Assembly (NCBI RefSeq): GCF_029892685.1
Contig: NZ_JARXVD010000002.1
Span: 372,001-436,000 of the forward strand
DNA: 64,000 bases
Direction: 5' to 3'
DNA from: Mycobacterium sp. OTB74
Lineage (GTDB): Bacteria; Actinomycetota; Actinomycetes; Mycobacteriales; Mycobacteriaceae
Below are positions 44,811 through 52,542 of this stretch, in pieces (positions within the stretch are counted from its first letter, which is position 1; each line of letters starts with the position of its first letter). Below the pieces are notes generated by a model, which saw only the letters and a program-made list of their open reading frames with translations, was not told the origin of the DNA and made no database searches. Made by a program: the position numbers and the translations under genes.

Positions 44811-45302
44811 ATGCGAAAAATCAGCAGCGCGCTAATTGCCACTGCCATCGCTGCAACCGCCCCAGCAACGGCAGTGCTGGCCGGAGCCGCACCGGCATCC
44901 GCCGCCACCGTGCATCGAATGACCCTCTTCACGGCGATGTACACCTGCGACTTCCAGCACTTGGACTACGTGAGCTTCGCCCATCCGGGCACGTCGACCG
45001 CCGAGATCACGTCCGACGGGAACACCGCCGTCGCACACATCAACATGACTTCGGGAACCAACGATGCGCAGTACGCGGTCCGGCTCATCCCCGCCCCGCA
45101 CGGCGCAATGGGCTGCCAGGCCGGTGACCCAAGCATCACAACCGGCACACTGCAGACCGACAGCTTCGGCAACGGCAGCGCCACGGTGCAAGCCCCAGTG
45201 CGGTCCGGCACCACCGGCATGTGGGTCGCGGTCGATATGCCGTCGGCGCACTCACAGACGCCATCCGAGAGCTACAGCTCGAATTTCATCGCCCCGGTCT
45301 AA
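44811..45302 (+). CDS. Secreted protein of unknown function
   Basis: A 163-residue protein. ATG 44811 gives MRKISSALIATAIAATAPAT and a classical signal peptide cleaved near APASAA (residue 30). The mature part has a single pair of Cys residues (CDFQHLDYV and GCQAGDPS) that could form a disulfide, and is rich in Thr, Ser and Gly, suggesting a beta-sandwich. The frame is open back to 44763, but that would bury the signal peptide. I do not recognise the family. It stands alone between the fused ACAD and a lipoprotein gene, both on the same strand, 43 bp before the latter. Confidence 0.75.
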   Translation: MRKISSALIATAIAATAPATAVLAGAAPASAATVHRMTLFTAMYTCDFQHLDYVSFAHPGTSTAEITSDGNTAVAHINMTSGTNDAQYAVRLIPAPHGAMGCQAGDPSITTGTLQTDSFGNGSATVQAPVRSGTTGMWVAVDMPSAHSQTPSESYSSNFIAPV

Positions 45303-45345
45303 CCCCGCTGGCCAATGTCGGCAGGCACCCGGTAAGAAAGGACCC

Positions 45346-45807
45346 ATGTCCTACCGGGAGACAACGACTGTGCGCCGATCGCTTGGCCGCAGCAGTGTGA
45401 CACTGGCCGCGCTACTTTTGATCGCCGGTTGCTCCGGCCACAAGACCGCGACGCAGCCGACATCCACGCCTTCAGATACGGCCGGCCAGAGCGCAGCGGC
45501 CGCGCCGAACCTGCCGCCTGGCGTCACGCCGCCTGCCGGCCCGCCGTCGGGTCCATCGGACTCGGGTCAGTTGGACGGTGGCACATGCCTGCAACTCACC
45601 GGCGCCGTGGTGAACCTGGTCTCGGGAGCGACCGGCGACGACACCGCCAAGGCCGCTGACACCATCAAGGGCTTCAACCCGCCGCAGGATGTGCTGGCAG
45701 CCGTGGCGCATTTCGTCGGCACCAACGGCCTGCACACCGACGACCCGGACCGCAATCAGTACAGCCGGGCCATCAACAATTGGGTGGAGAAGAAGTGCCC
45801 GGTGTAG
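45346..45807 (+). CDS. Putative lipoprotein of unknown function
   Basis: A 153-residue protein with a signal peptide and lipobox LLIAGC (Cys at about residue 29). A Thr/Ser/Pro/Ala-rich linker with PPAGPPSGPSDSG follows, then a small folded region containing CLQLTGAVVNL and a C-terminal Cys (VEKKCPV). ATG 45346 has AAGAAAGGA upstream. The frame is open much further upstream, but those codons overlap the previous gene. It is likely anchored to the outer face of the cytoplasmic membrane. No family is recognised. Confidence 0.78.
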   Translation: MSYRETTTVRRSLGRSSVTLAALLLIAGCSGHKTATQPTSTPSDTAGQSAAAAPNLPPGVTPPAGPPSGPSDSGQLDGGTCLQLTGAVVNLVSGATGDDTAKAADTIKGFNPPQDVLAAVAHFVGTNGLHTDDPDRNQYSRAINNWVEKKCPV

Positions 45808-45934
45808 TCGGTCGCGACTAGCTGCCCTTCACGTCGGCCATGCCTTTCGGTGACCGCTCCGCAACCACCAGCGGACTGCTGGCGGTGATGCTGATCACTC
45901 GTGCCCAAACCCCGTCAGCGGACCATTACCATAG

Positions 45935-45956
45935 AAATTAGAACGTGTTCTAATTT
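45935..45956. promoter_or_regulatory. KstR-type operator
   Basis: A 22-bp perfect palindrome, AATTAGAACGTGTTCTAATT plus one more A/T pair, with arms of 10 bp around GT. It contains TAGAACGTGTTCTA, which fits the KstR consensus TnnAACnnGTTnnA exactly. It lies 23 bp before the start of the acyltransferase-fadD12-lipO operon, overlapping where RNA polymerase would bind, so repression lifted by a sterol-derived CoA ligand is the expected mode. Confidence 0.8.
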
Positions 45957-45979
45957 TTCTCGGCGTCTGGAGGAAACCC

Positions 45980-46777
45980 GTGGTCAAGCTCCCCGAAATC
46001 ACCAAATTCGACCCGGGCCTGACCGAGAAGGTCATGGGGATTCTCCGACCGCTGCTGAAGGCCTATCACCGCACCGAGGTCCGCGGGCTGGAGTACATTC
46101 CACTCGGCGGCGCGCTGGTGGTCAGCAACCACTCCGGCGGCATGATGCCGGTGGACGTACCGATCTTCTCGGCGCACTTCTATGAGAAATACGGCTACGA
46201 CCGGCCGGTCTACACCCTGAGCCACGCCATGTTGATGATGGGCCCGACGGGAGACTTCTTCCGCAAGACCGGCTACATCCTGGCCAGCCATGAGAACGCC
46301 GACGAGGCCCTGCGCTCCGGCGGCCTGGTCGTGGTGTTCCCCGGCGGCGACTACGACGTCTACCGGCCGTCGACGGATGCCAACACAATCGATTTCGACG
46401 GGCGCAAGGGATACGTCAAGGCCGCGATCAATGCCGGTGTGCCGATCGTGCCGATGGTCGGCATCGGCGGCCAGGAGACCCAGCTGTTCCTGACCCGTGG
46501 CGAGGGGATCGCCAAGGCACTCGGCCCCATCGCGCGCGCGGCGCGCACCAAGGTGGTGCCGCTGTCCTTCGGCTTCCCGTTCGGGTTGTCTGCCGTGCTG
46601 CCCGTCAACCTGCCGTTGCCGTCGAAGATCGTCATGCAGGTGCTGCCGCCCATCGACATCGAGGCGGAGTTCGGCGAACAACCGGACATCGACGCCGTCG
46701 ACGCCAAGGTCCGCGCTGTTATGCAGGAGACCCTCAACGAGCTGGCCGAAGAGCGCCGCTTCCCGGTCGTGGGCTGA
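45980..46777 (+). CDS. Lysophospholipid acyltransferase-like protein (Rv1428c-like)
   Basis: A 265-residue PlsC-type acyltransferase. The active-site block SNHSGGMMPVDVPIF is near residue 50. VVVFPGGDYDVYRP near 118 and the basic VPIVPMVGIGG segment near 155 are typical of this actinobacterial branch. The GTG start at 45980 has GGAGGA five bases upstream. It is first in an operon, 4 bp ahead of fadD12, under a KstR-type palindrome. It would acylate a lipid acceptor with an acyl-CoA supplied by FadD12. The substrate is not known. Confidence 0.88.
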   Translation: MVKLPEITKFDPGLTEKVMGILRPLLKAYHRTEVRGLEYIPLGGALVVSNHSGGMMPVDVPIFSAHFYEKYGYDRPVYTLSHAMLMMGPTGDFFRKTGYILASHENADEALRSGGLVVVFPGGDYDVYRPSTDANTIDFDGRKGYVKAAINAGVPIVPMVGIGGQETQLFLTRGEGIAKALGPIARAARTKVVPLSFGFPFGLSAVLPVNLPLPSKIVMQVLPPIDIEAEFGEQPDIDAVDAKVRAVMQETLNELAEERRFPVVG

Positions 46778-46781
46778 CCAC

Positions 46782-48395
46782 GTGGGCATCACCGACGACC
46801 TGGCCGACGCCGCAGGCCTGGTCAGCACCATGGTCCGCGCCGGCATCATCGCGCCGCTGCGCCCGGACAAGTACCTGCGCATCGCCGCCGCGATGGCGCG
46901 GGAGAACATGGGCATCACGTCGGGCTTCGCCAGCTCGGCGCAGCGGTGCCCGGATCGCCCTGGGCTCATCGATGAGTTGGGCACACTGACCTGGGCCCAA
47001 ATCGACCGCCGGGCCGATGCCCTGGCCGCCGCACTGCAGACCCTGCCGTCGGCGAAAGTCATCGGCATCATGGCCCGTAACCATCGCGGGTTCGTCGAGT
47101 CGCTGATCGCCGCCAACCGGATCGGCGCAGATGTGTTGCTGCTCAACACATCTTTCGCCGGGCCGGCGATGGCCGAGGTGGTCACCCGGGAGAAGGTCGA
47201 CGTGGTGATTTACGACGAGGAATTCACCGCAACGGTGGACCGGGCGCTGGCCGACCAACCGATGACCGCACGGATTGTCGCCTGGACCGATACCGACGAC
47301 CACCCGCTCACCGTTGAGCAGCTGATCGCCGACCACCTCGGGCTGACACCGAAACGCGCCGGACACAAGAGCCGAGTGATCCTGCTGACCTCCGGCACCA
47401 CGGGAACCCCCAAGGGCGCCAAGCATTCCGGCGGCGGACCCGACACGCTGAAGGCGATCCTGGACCGCACACCCTGGCACGCTGAGGAAACCACGGTGAT
47501 CGTCGCGCCGATGTTCCACGCCTGGGGTTTCTCCCAGCTGGCGTTCGCCGCGTCGATGGCGTGCACCATCGTCACGCGCCGCAAGTTCGACCCGAAGGCC
47601 ACCCTGGCCCTGGTGGACAAGTACCAGGCCACCGGATTGTGCGTGGTCCCAGTGATGTTCGACCGGATCATGGAACTGCCGGACTACGTTCGCAACCGCT
47701 ACAGCGGACAGTCACTACGGTTCGCCGCGGCATCAGGCTCGCGGATGCGCCCCGACGTGGTGATCTCCTTCATGGATCAGTTCGGCGACGTCATCTACAA
47801 CAACTACAACGCCACCGAAGCCGGCATGATCGCCACTGCAACCCCGGCCGACCTGCGGGCAGCACCGGACACCGCGGGCCGACCTGCTGAGGGCACCGAC
47901 ATCCGCATTCTCGACGCCGAACGCAATGAGCTGCCGACCGGCGAGGTGGGCACCATCTTCGTGCGCAACTCCACCCAGTTCGACGGCTACACCTCAGGTG
48001 CCACAAAGGATTTCGATGCGGACTACATGTCCTCGGGTGATATCGGTTACCTGGATGCGGCAGGCCGACTGTTTGTGGTGGGCCGCGACGACGAGATGAT
48101 CGTGTCGGGTGGAGAGAACGTGTATCCGATCGAGGTGGAAAAGACCCTCGCGGCACACTCCGACGTCGCCGAGGCTACGGTGCTGGGTGTCGATGATGAG
48201 CAGTACGGGCAGCGCTTGGCGGCGTTCGTCGTACTGTCCGGCGACACCACCCCGGACGAATTGAAGGCGCACGTGCGAGAGAACCTGGCCAATTACAAAG
48301 TGCCGCGATCGATCACGGTGCTTCCCGAACTTCCGCGCAACAGCACCGGCAAGATCGACCGGCGCGAACTGAAGGGCCTGATCAATGGCACGTAA
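46782..48395 (+). CDS. fadD12: Acyl-CoA synthetase FadD12
   Basis: A 537-residue ANL-family acyl-CoA ligase. The start is GTG 46782, 4 bp after the acyltransferase stop. The frame is open much further upstream, but that part lies antiparallel to the coding logic of the upstream gene. Motifs are the phosphate loop LLTSGTTGTPKGAKHSG near 205, NNYNATEAGM near 335, SSGDIGYLDAAGRLFVVGRDDEMIVSGGEN broken around 420-445, and NSTGKIDRRELKG at the C-terminus with the catalytic Lys. It matches Rv1427c in order and length. It feeds acyl-CoA to its operon partners. Confidence 0.92.
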   Translation: MGITDDLADAAGLVSTMVRAGIIAPLRPDKYLRIAAAMARENMGITSGFASSAQRCPDRPGLIDELGTLTWAQIDRRADALAAALQTLPSAKVIGIMARNHRGFVESLIAANRIGADVLLLNTSFAGPAMAEVVTREKVDVVIYDEEFTATVDRALADQPMTARIVAWTDTDDHPLTVEQLIADHLGLTPKRAGHKSRVILLTSGTTGTPKGAKHSGGGPDTLKAILDRTPWHAEETTVIVAPMFHAWGFSQLAFAASMACTIVTRRKFDPKATLALVDKYQATGLCVVPVMFDRIMELPDYVRNRYSGQSLRFAAASGSRMRPDVVISFMDQFGDVIYNNYNATEAGMIATATPADLRAAPDTAGRPAEGTDIRILDAERNELPTGEVGTIFVRNSTQFDGYTSGATKDFDADYMSSGDIGYLDAAGRLFVVGRDDEMIVSGGENVYPIEVEKTLAAHSDVAEATVLGVDDEQYGQRLAAFVVLSGDTTPDELKAHVRENLANYKVPRSITVLPELPRNSTGKIDRRELKGLINGT

Positions 48396-49599
48396 ACGAA
48401 CCATCCTGCGAGCCTGCGTCGAGTTGCTCAACGCCGCCAACGCGGCCACTCCCCTGACCCGCTCCGGAACCCTTGGCCTATACGCCTTTTCGTATGGCTG
48501 GCCGACCAGCGAGGCCGCCCCGCTCGTACTCGGCGCCTCCGCACTGTCCGCCGCTCGTCGCGGTCGACGCGGCGCCTTCAGCGGTACCGGCGGCCGCATT
48601 GCGTTGGCTATCACCGCGGCCTCATGGGCCGTGCTGGCGTTCATCACCGCCCGCGACCGACGTTCCAAGCGCGCGTTCGAAGAGCCGCTGCGCGAACTGA
48701 TGGGTCCGGACTATGCGGACCTGGCGGAAGCCGGCGCACCCCGCCCGGTCGGCCTGCTGCGCACCATGTGGCGGTTGCGACGCAAGTACAACGCGCACAC
48801 CGTGCAGTACGGCCCCCATCGTGCCAACACCGCAGACATCTGGCGCCGACCAGACCTGCCACTGGACGGCAAAGCGCCTGTGCTGCTGCAGGTTCCCGGT
48901 GGGGCGTGGATGATCGGCAACCGGCGGCCCCAGTCCTACCCACTGATGAGCGAGATGGCCGAACGTGGCTGGATCTGCGTGTCGATCGGCTACCGAATCA
49001 GTCCGAAGCATGCCTGGCCGGCGCACATCATCGACGTCAAGCAGGCCCTGGCCTGGGTCAAGGAGCACATCGCCGAGTATGGCGGCGACCCCGATTTCGT
49101 GGCCATCACCGGCGGCTCTGCCGGTGGGCATCTGTCCTCGCTGGCAGCCCTGACGCCCGGAGACCCGCAGTGGCAGCCGGGATTCGAAACCGCCGACACC
49201 TCTGTGGTGGCCGCGGTTCCGCTGTATGGACGCTACGACTGGTTCAGTTTCGACGGCCCCGGGCGCAAGGAGATGATGGACATCCTGCAGCGGGTCATCG
49301 TCAAGAAGCGATTCAAGGCCGAGCCGCAGGTGTTCCGGGACGCCTCGTCAGTGGCCCGGGTTCACCCTGATGCCCCACCGTTTTTCGTGCTACACGGAGA
49401 AGACGACACGCTGATCCCAGTGGTCGAAGGCCGGGAGTTCGTGGCGGCCCTGCGCGCGGTGTCCAAGGCGCCGGTGGCCTACGCCGAGATTCCGCACGCT
49501 CAGCACGCATTCGACTTCTTCGGCTCGGCGCACGGGCATTACACCGCGGACGCGATCGCGCACTTCCTTGAGTGGGTCCGCGCAGGCAAAGCCAACTAA
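48385..49599 (+). CDS. lipO: Esterase/lipase LipO-like
   Basis: A 404-residue alpha/beta hydrolase of the hormone-sensitive lipase group. The oxyanion block is PGGAWMIGNRR near 170, the nucleophile Ser is in GGSAGGHLSS near 250, the Asp lies around HGEDDTLIPV and the His in HAQHAFDFFGS. The N-terminal 90 residues are helical and partly hydrophobic. The ATG overlaps the fadD12 stop by 11 bp, so the two are coupled. It matches Rv1426c by order. It probably hydrolyses acyl esters, supplying fatty acids to FadD12. A stem-loop follows. Confidence 0.9.
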   Translation: MARKRTILRACVELLNAANAATPLTRSGTLGLYAFSYGWPTSEAAPLVLGASALSAARRGRRGAFSGTGGRIALAITAASWAVLAFITARDRRSKRAFEEPLRELMGPDYADLAEAGAPRPVGLLRTMWRLRRKYNAHTVQYGPHRANTADIWRRPDLPLDGKAPVLLQVPGGAWMIGNRRPQSYPLMSEMAERGWICVSIGYRISPKHAWPAHIIDVKQALAWVKEHIAEYGGDPDFVAITGGSAGGHLSSLAALTPGDPQWQPGFETADTSVVAAVPLYGRYDWFSFDGPGRKEMMDILQRVIVKKRFKAEPQVFRDASSVARVHPDAPPFFVLHGEDDTLIPVVEGREFVAALRAVSKAPVAYAEIPHAQHAFDFFGSAHGHYTADAIAHFLEWVRAGKAN

Positions 49600-49635
49600 C
49601 CGCCCAATCGGACAAACGGGCCGCAAAGTTCGACT

Positions 49636-49659
49636 GGAACCGGCGATTTCGACGGTTCC
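49636..49659. terminator. Short stem-loop between convergent lipO and WS/DGAT genes
   Basis: GGAACCG (49636-49642) pairs with CGGTTCC (49653-49659) across a 10-nt loop. Modest, and not followed by a U-tract. Confidence 0.5.
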
Positions 49660-49722
49660 GGTGTCAGTCGCCCCGCGGGCTGTAACTCGCGGCGTGGGCC
49701 GCCGGCGGCGCGGCGGCCGGCT

Positions 49723-51141
49723 CTACTGCGCCATAGCGGTCTCGATGACCGTCAACTCCTCGGAAAGCCCTGCGACAGCACGGATTTTCTTGAAATCGGC
49801 AACCATCGCGTCGGTGACCTCGTGCGGGTCGTCAACGGTGGCGCCGTCCGAGATCACCGAGATGTTGAGCTGGTCGACATAACTCCAGACAGTTATGTTC
49901 AGCCCGCTGCCGGCGGTCAGCGGCCCCACTGAATAGATCTCCGTGACCGTCGCCCCGCCCACCTTGCCGATTTCCCGCGGACCCGGCACGTTCGAGATGT
50001 TGAGGTTCAGCACCTTGTTCTGGCCGTCCTTTTCCGACAGCCTGCGGAACAGCGACTCCACCGGCGCCGGCGGCATGTACGCCGCCCACCGGGCCACCAG
50101 TTCCGGGCCGATCAGTTGGTGACTCTCCTTGGCCAACATCGCCGCCTCGCGGGCCTGCTGCACCCGCTGTGCGGTGTCCTCGACGTCCACCGGCAGCGCC
50201 ACCAGCACACCGCTGAACCTGTTGCCGGAGATACGATCCGGCGAGAAGTCGAAGCTCATCGGTACCGAGGCGAGCAGTGGGTGATCGGCGGCGCCGTCGT
50301 ACTTGAGCAGCAGTTCGCGCAGCGCGCCCGACGACATCGCGAGCACCAGGTCGTTGATGGTCACGCCCAGCTTCTTGCTGGTTTCTTTGACGTCCGCCAA
50401 CGCCAATGTGGCTGTGGCAAAACGTCGTTCGGGCGTGAGCATGTGGTTCATGAAGCTCGGCGGCGGGGTGAACGGACGGGTCAGCTCCGGGGACAGCTTG
50501 CGTGAGCTGCGGCGTACCCGCCCCATGCCGTCGGCGGTGTACTTGACGACGCCCGGGAACCGCTTGATCTGCCGCATGTGGTCTGCGAATGCCGAGCGCA
50601 CCAGCTCACCGTTGCTGGGCGCAGGGTCAGTGAGATACGAATCCTGTTCGCGCTGTGGACCTTCCGTTATGTCCATACCGCGGGCCAGCAGGTTCGCCGA
50701 CGCGACGCCGTCGGCCAGAGCATGGTGAACCTTGCCGACCACGGCGATGCGCCCGTTGGCCAGGCCCTCGACGAAGTACATCTCCCACAACGGCCGGCTA
50801 CGGTCCAGCGGGCTGCCGGCGATCTGGCCGATGGCTTCATCCAGTTCGCGTCGGCCACCTGGAGCGGGCAGCTGCCATGGCCTGATGTGGTAGTCCAGGT
50901 CGACTTCGCAGTTCTCCCGCCACATCGGGTGATGGAACTTGAACGGGATGTCCACCAGCTGGTAGCGGAACGGTTCAAGCTTGTGCAACCGGCTGTGGAT
51001 CACGTTGCGGAAGTCGTCGATCCCGAACGTCCGCCCATCCAGGCGAGCCAGGTCGATGATGGCAATCTTGAGGGTGTGCATGTGCACGTTGGAGGTTTCC
51101 GTGTACAGCAGGAATGCATCCCAACCGCTCAGTCGCTTCAC
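49723..51141 (-). CDS. WS/DGAT wax ester/triacylglycerol synthase (Rv1425-like)
   Basis: A 472-residue WS/DGAT acyltransferase. It starts MKRLSGWDAFLLYTET, and the catalytic motif HHALADG lies near residue 134. The conserved NLNISNVPGP is near 385 and the C-terminal domain is complete. It makes triacylglycerol or wax ester from acyl-CoA and diacylglycerol or a fatty alcohol at the membrane. It is convergent with lipO and corresponds to Rv1425, which has the same partners. The lipC-like gene is just upstream on the same strand (21-bp gap), so a lipC to WS/DGAT transcript is likely. Confidence 0.92.
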   Translation of the reverse strand: MKRLSGWDAFLLYTETSNVHMHTLKIAIIDLARLDGRTFGIDDFRNVIHSRLHKLEPFRYQLVDIPFKFHHPMWRENCEVDLDYHIRPWQLPAPGGRRELDEAIGQIAGSPLDRSRPLWEMYFVEGLANGRIAVVGKVHHALADGVASANLLARGMDITEGPQREQDSYLTDPAPSNGELVRSAFADHMRQIKRFPGVVKYTADGMGRVRRSSRKLSPELTRPFTPPPSFMNHMLTPERRFATATLALADVKETSKKLGVTINDLVLAMSSGALRELLLKYDGAADHPLLASVPMSFDFSPDRISGNRFSGVLVALPVDVEDTAQRVQQAREAAMLAKESHQLIGPELVARWAAYMPPAPVESLFRRLSEKDGQNKVLNLNISNVPGPREIGKVGGATVTEIYSVGPLTAGSGLNITVWSYVDQLNISVISDGATVDDPHEVTDAMVADFKKIRAVAGLSEELTVIETAMAQ

Positions 51142-51162
51142 TCGAATCTTCCTGTCGGGAGG

Positions 51163-52386
51163 CTAGATAACGGCTTCGACGCTGCGCTGAGTCTGGTTCC
51201 GGTGTACCTCGTTGAGGAACAACCCTATGGCAGTGGACATCGATCCGGTGCGAGCACCGTCGGTCATGTCGAAGCCATGCCCGGCACCCGGCATCTCGAT
51301 GTAGCTGACCGGCGCCTGCGACACCCCGCGGAGCCGTTGCACGAAGTCCCGCGCCTGGGCCACCGGGATGACGGTGTCGCCGCTGCCATGGATCACCAGG
51401 AACGGAGGCGCATCCCGCCGTACCCGAGCGATCGGTGATGCGGCGCGGTAGATCTCGGGGTGTTTGTCGATCCGGTGTCGGACGACGACCCGCTCCAGAA
51501 AGTCCACGAAGTGCTCCCGCTCGGGCGTCGACCGGTCTTCCCAGTCGTAACGGCCGTAGATGCCCACCACCGCGTCGACGGAGGTGTCCGAGCCCTCCGG
51601 CAGATCAGCCTGCAGTTCCGGATCGTTTGCAGTCAGGCCAGCCAACGCGGCCAGGTGCCCGCCGGCCGAACCACCTGAAATGGCAATGAAATTACGGTCG
51701 CCGCCGAACTTGTCCACATTCGCCCGGGCCCACGCTATCGCGGTCTTCACATCGGTGATGTGTTGCGGCCAGCGGTGATTCGGCGCAACCCGGTAGTCGA
51801 TCGACAGACACACCCAGCCCCGTTCGGCCAGGTGGCTCATCAAGGCGTAGCCCTGCAGCAGGCGGCTGCCGTGCACCCAAGCCCCGCCGGGCAGGTAGAT
51901 CAGCACCGGTGCGGGCGCGCTTGGCAGTTCGTCGGACCGCCAGACGTCCAGCAGCTGCGCAGGATCGTCGCCGTAGCGCACCGACGTCCGGTGGACCTGG
52001 CGGCGGTGCTCAAGCGCCTTCAACACCGGCGGGGTGCGCTCGGGCCGCGGCCAGGTGATGTCCAGGTCGGCGGCGGGCACCACGCCCTGCAAGGCGGCCC
52101 GCGCCACCTCGGCGACACTGTCGCGCTCCTGCTTGCGAACCTCGGCGATGCCGGGGGTCAACAGGGTCCGGGCCGTCGACGCCCAGAAACCGGGGACCTG
52201 CCGCATGCCCCACAGCGTCATGGCCGTGGCGCCGCCAAACGGTTCCAGGTGTTTGCCGATAACGGGCAGTGACGCTGCAGCCACACTCATGGCCAGCAGG
52301 TGGTCCGACGGCCCGGCCCGCAACAGCCAGCGAAGGCGCGTTGCCAGTGTCGGTCCGGGATCGCGGGCGTCCGGTCGAGCCGTCAT
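51163..52386 (-). CDS. lipC: Esterase LipC-like
   Basis: A 407-residue alpha/beta hydrolase that agrees closely, from memory, with M. tuberculosis LipC (Rv0220). Shared features are YGDDPAQLLDVWR, YLPGGAWVHGSR (oxyanion), GGSAGGHLAALAGL (nucleophile), YGRYDWEDRSTPER and HGSGDTVIPV with GAGHGFD (Asp/His). ATG 52386 is preferred to GTG 52401. It lies directly before the WS/DGAT gene and is divergent from the fused ACAD, with a CRP-type site in the shared region. LipC is a cell-surface esterase of short-chain lipids in M. tuberculosis, although no clear signal peptide is seen here. Confidence 0.9.
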   Translation of the reverse strand: MTARPDARDPGPTLATRLRWLLRAGPSDHLLAMSVAAASLPVIGKHLEPFGGATAMTLWGMRQVPGFWASTARTLLTPGIAEVRKQERDSVAEVARAALQGVVPAADLDITWPRPERTPPVLKALEHRRQVHRTSVRYGDDPAQLLDVWRSDELPSAPAPVLIYLPGGAWVHGSRLLQGYALMSHLAERGWVCLSIDYRVAPNHRWPQHITDVKTAIAWARANVDKFGGDRNFIAISGGSAGGHLAALAGLTANDPELQADLPEGSDTSVDAVVGIYGRYDWEDRSTPEREHFVDFLERVVVRHRIDKHPEIYRAASPIARVRRDAPPFLVIHGSGDTVIPVAQARDFVQRLRGVSQAPVSYIEMPGAGHGFDMTDGARTGSMSTAIGLFLNEVHRNQTQRSVEAVI

Positions 52387-52477
52387 TGCGCGAGCGTACA
52401 CCGGGGACCCGGTCCAGATTGGGCAGCTTCGGCAGTTCCGGCATAGTTCGCTGGGACACTTCAGCGCCGCGCCGAAG

Positions 52478-52493
52478 TGTGAACTGCATCACA
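52478..52493. promoter_or_regulatory. CRP-type (Rv3676) binding site
   Basis: TGTGAACTGCATCACA is a perfect TGTGA-N6-TCACA palindrome, the mycobacterial cAMP receptor protein consensus. It lies 50-65 bp before the fused ACAD start and about 92 bp before the lipC start, in their divergent region. Control of either or both is possible. Confidence 0.7.
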
Positions 52494-52542
52494 GCTGGTA
52501 CGGGCTGGTTCCACGGCTTCCCGTCGTGTTTACAGTTGACTC

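Noticed and set aside
45950..47185. 411-codon open frame on the minus strand
   Set aside because: It overlaps the acyltransferase and fadD12 genes in antisense and would cover their KstR operator and start region.
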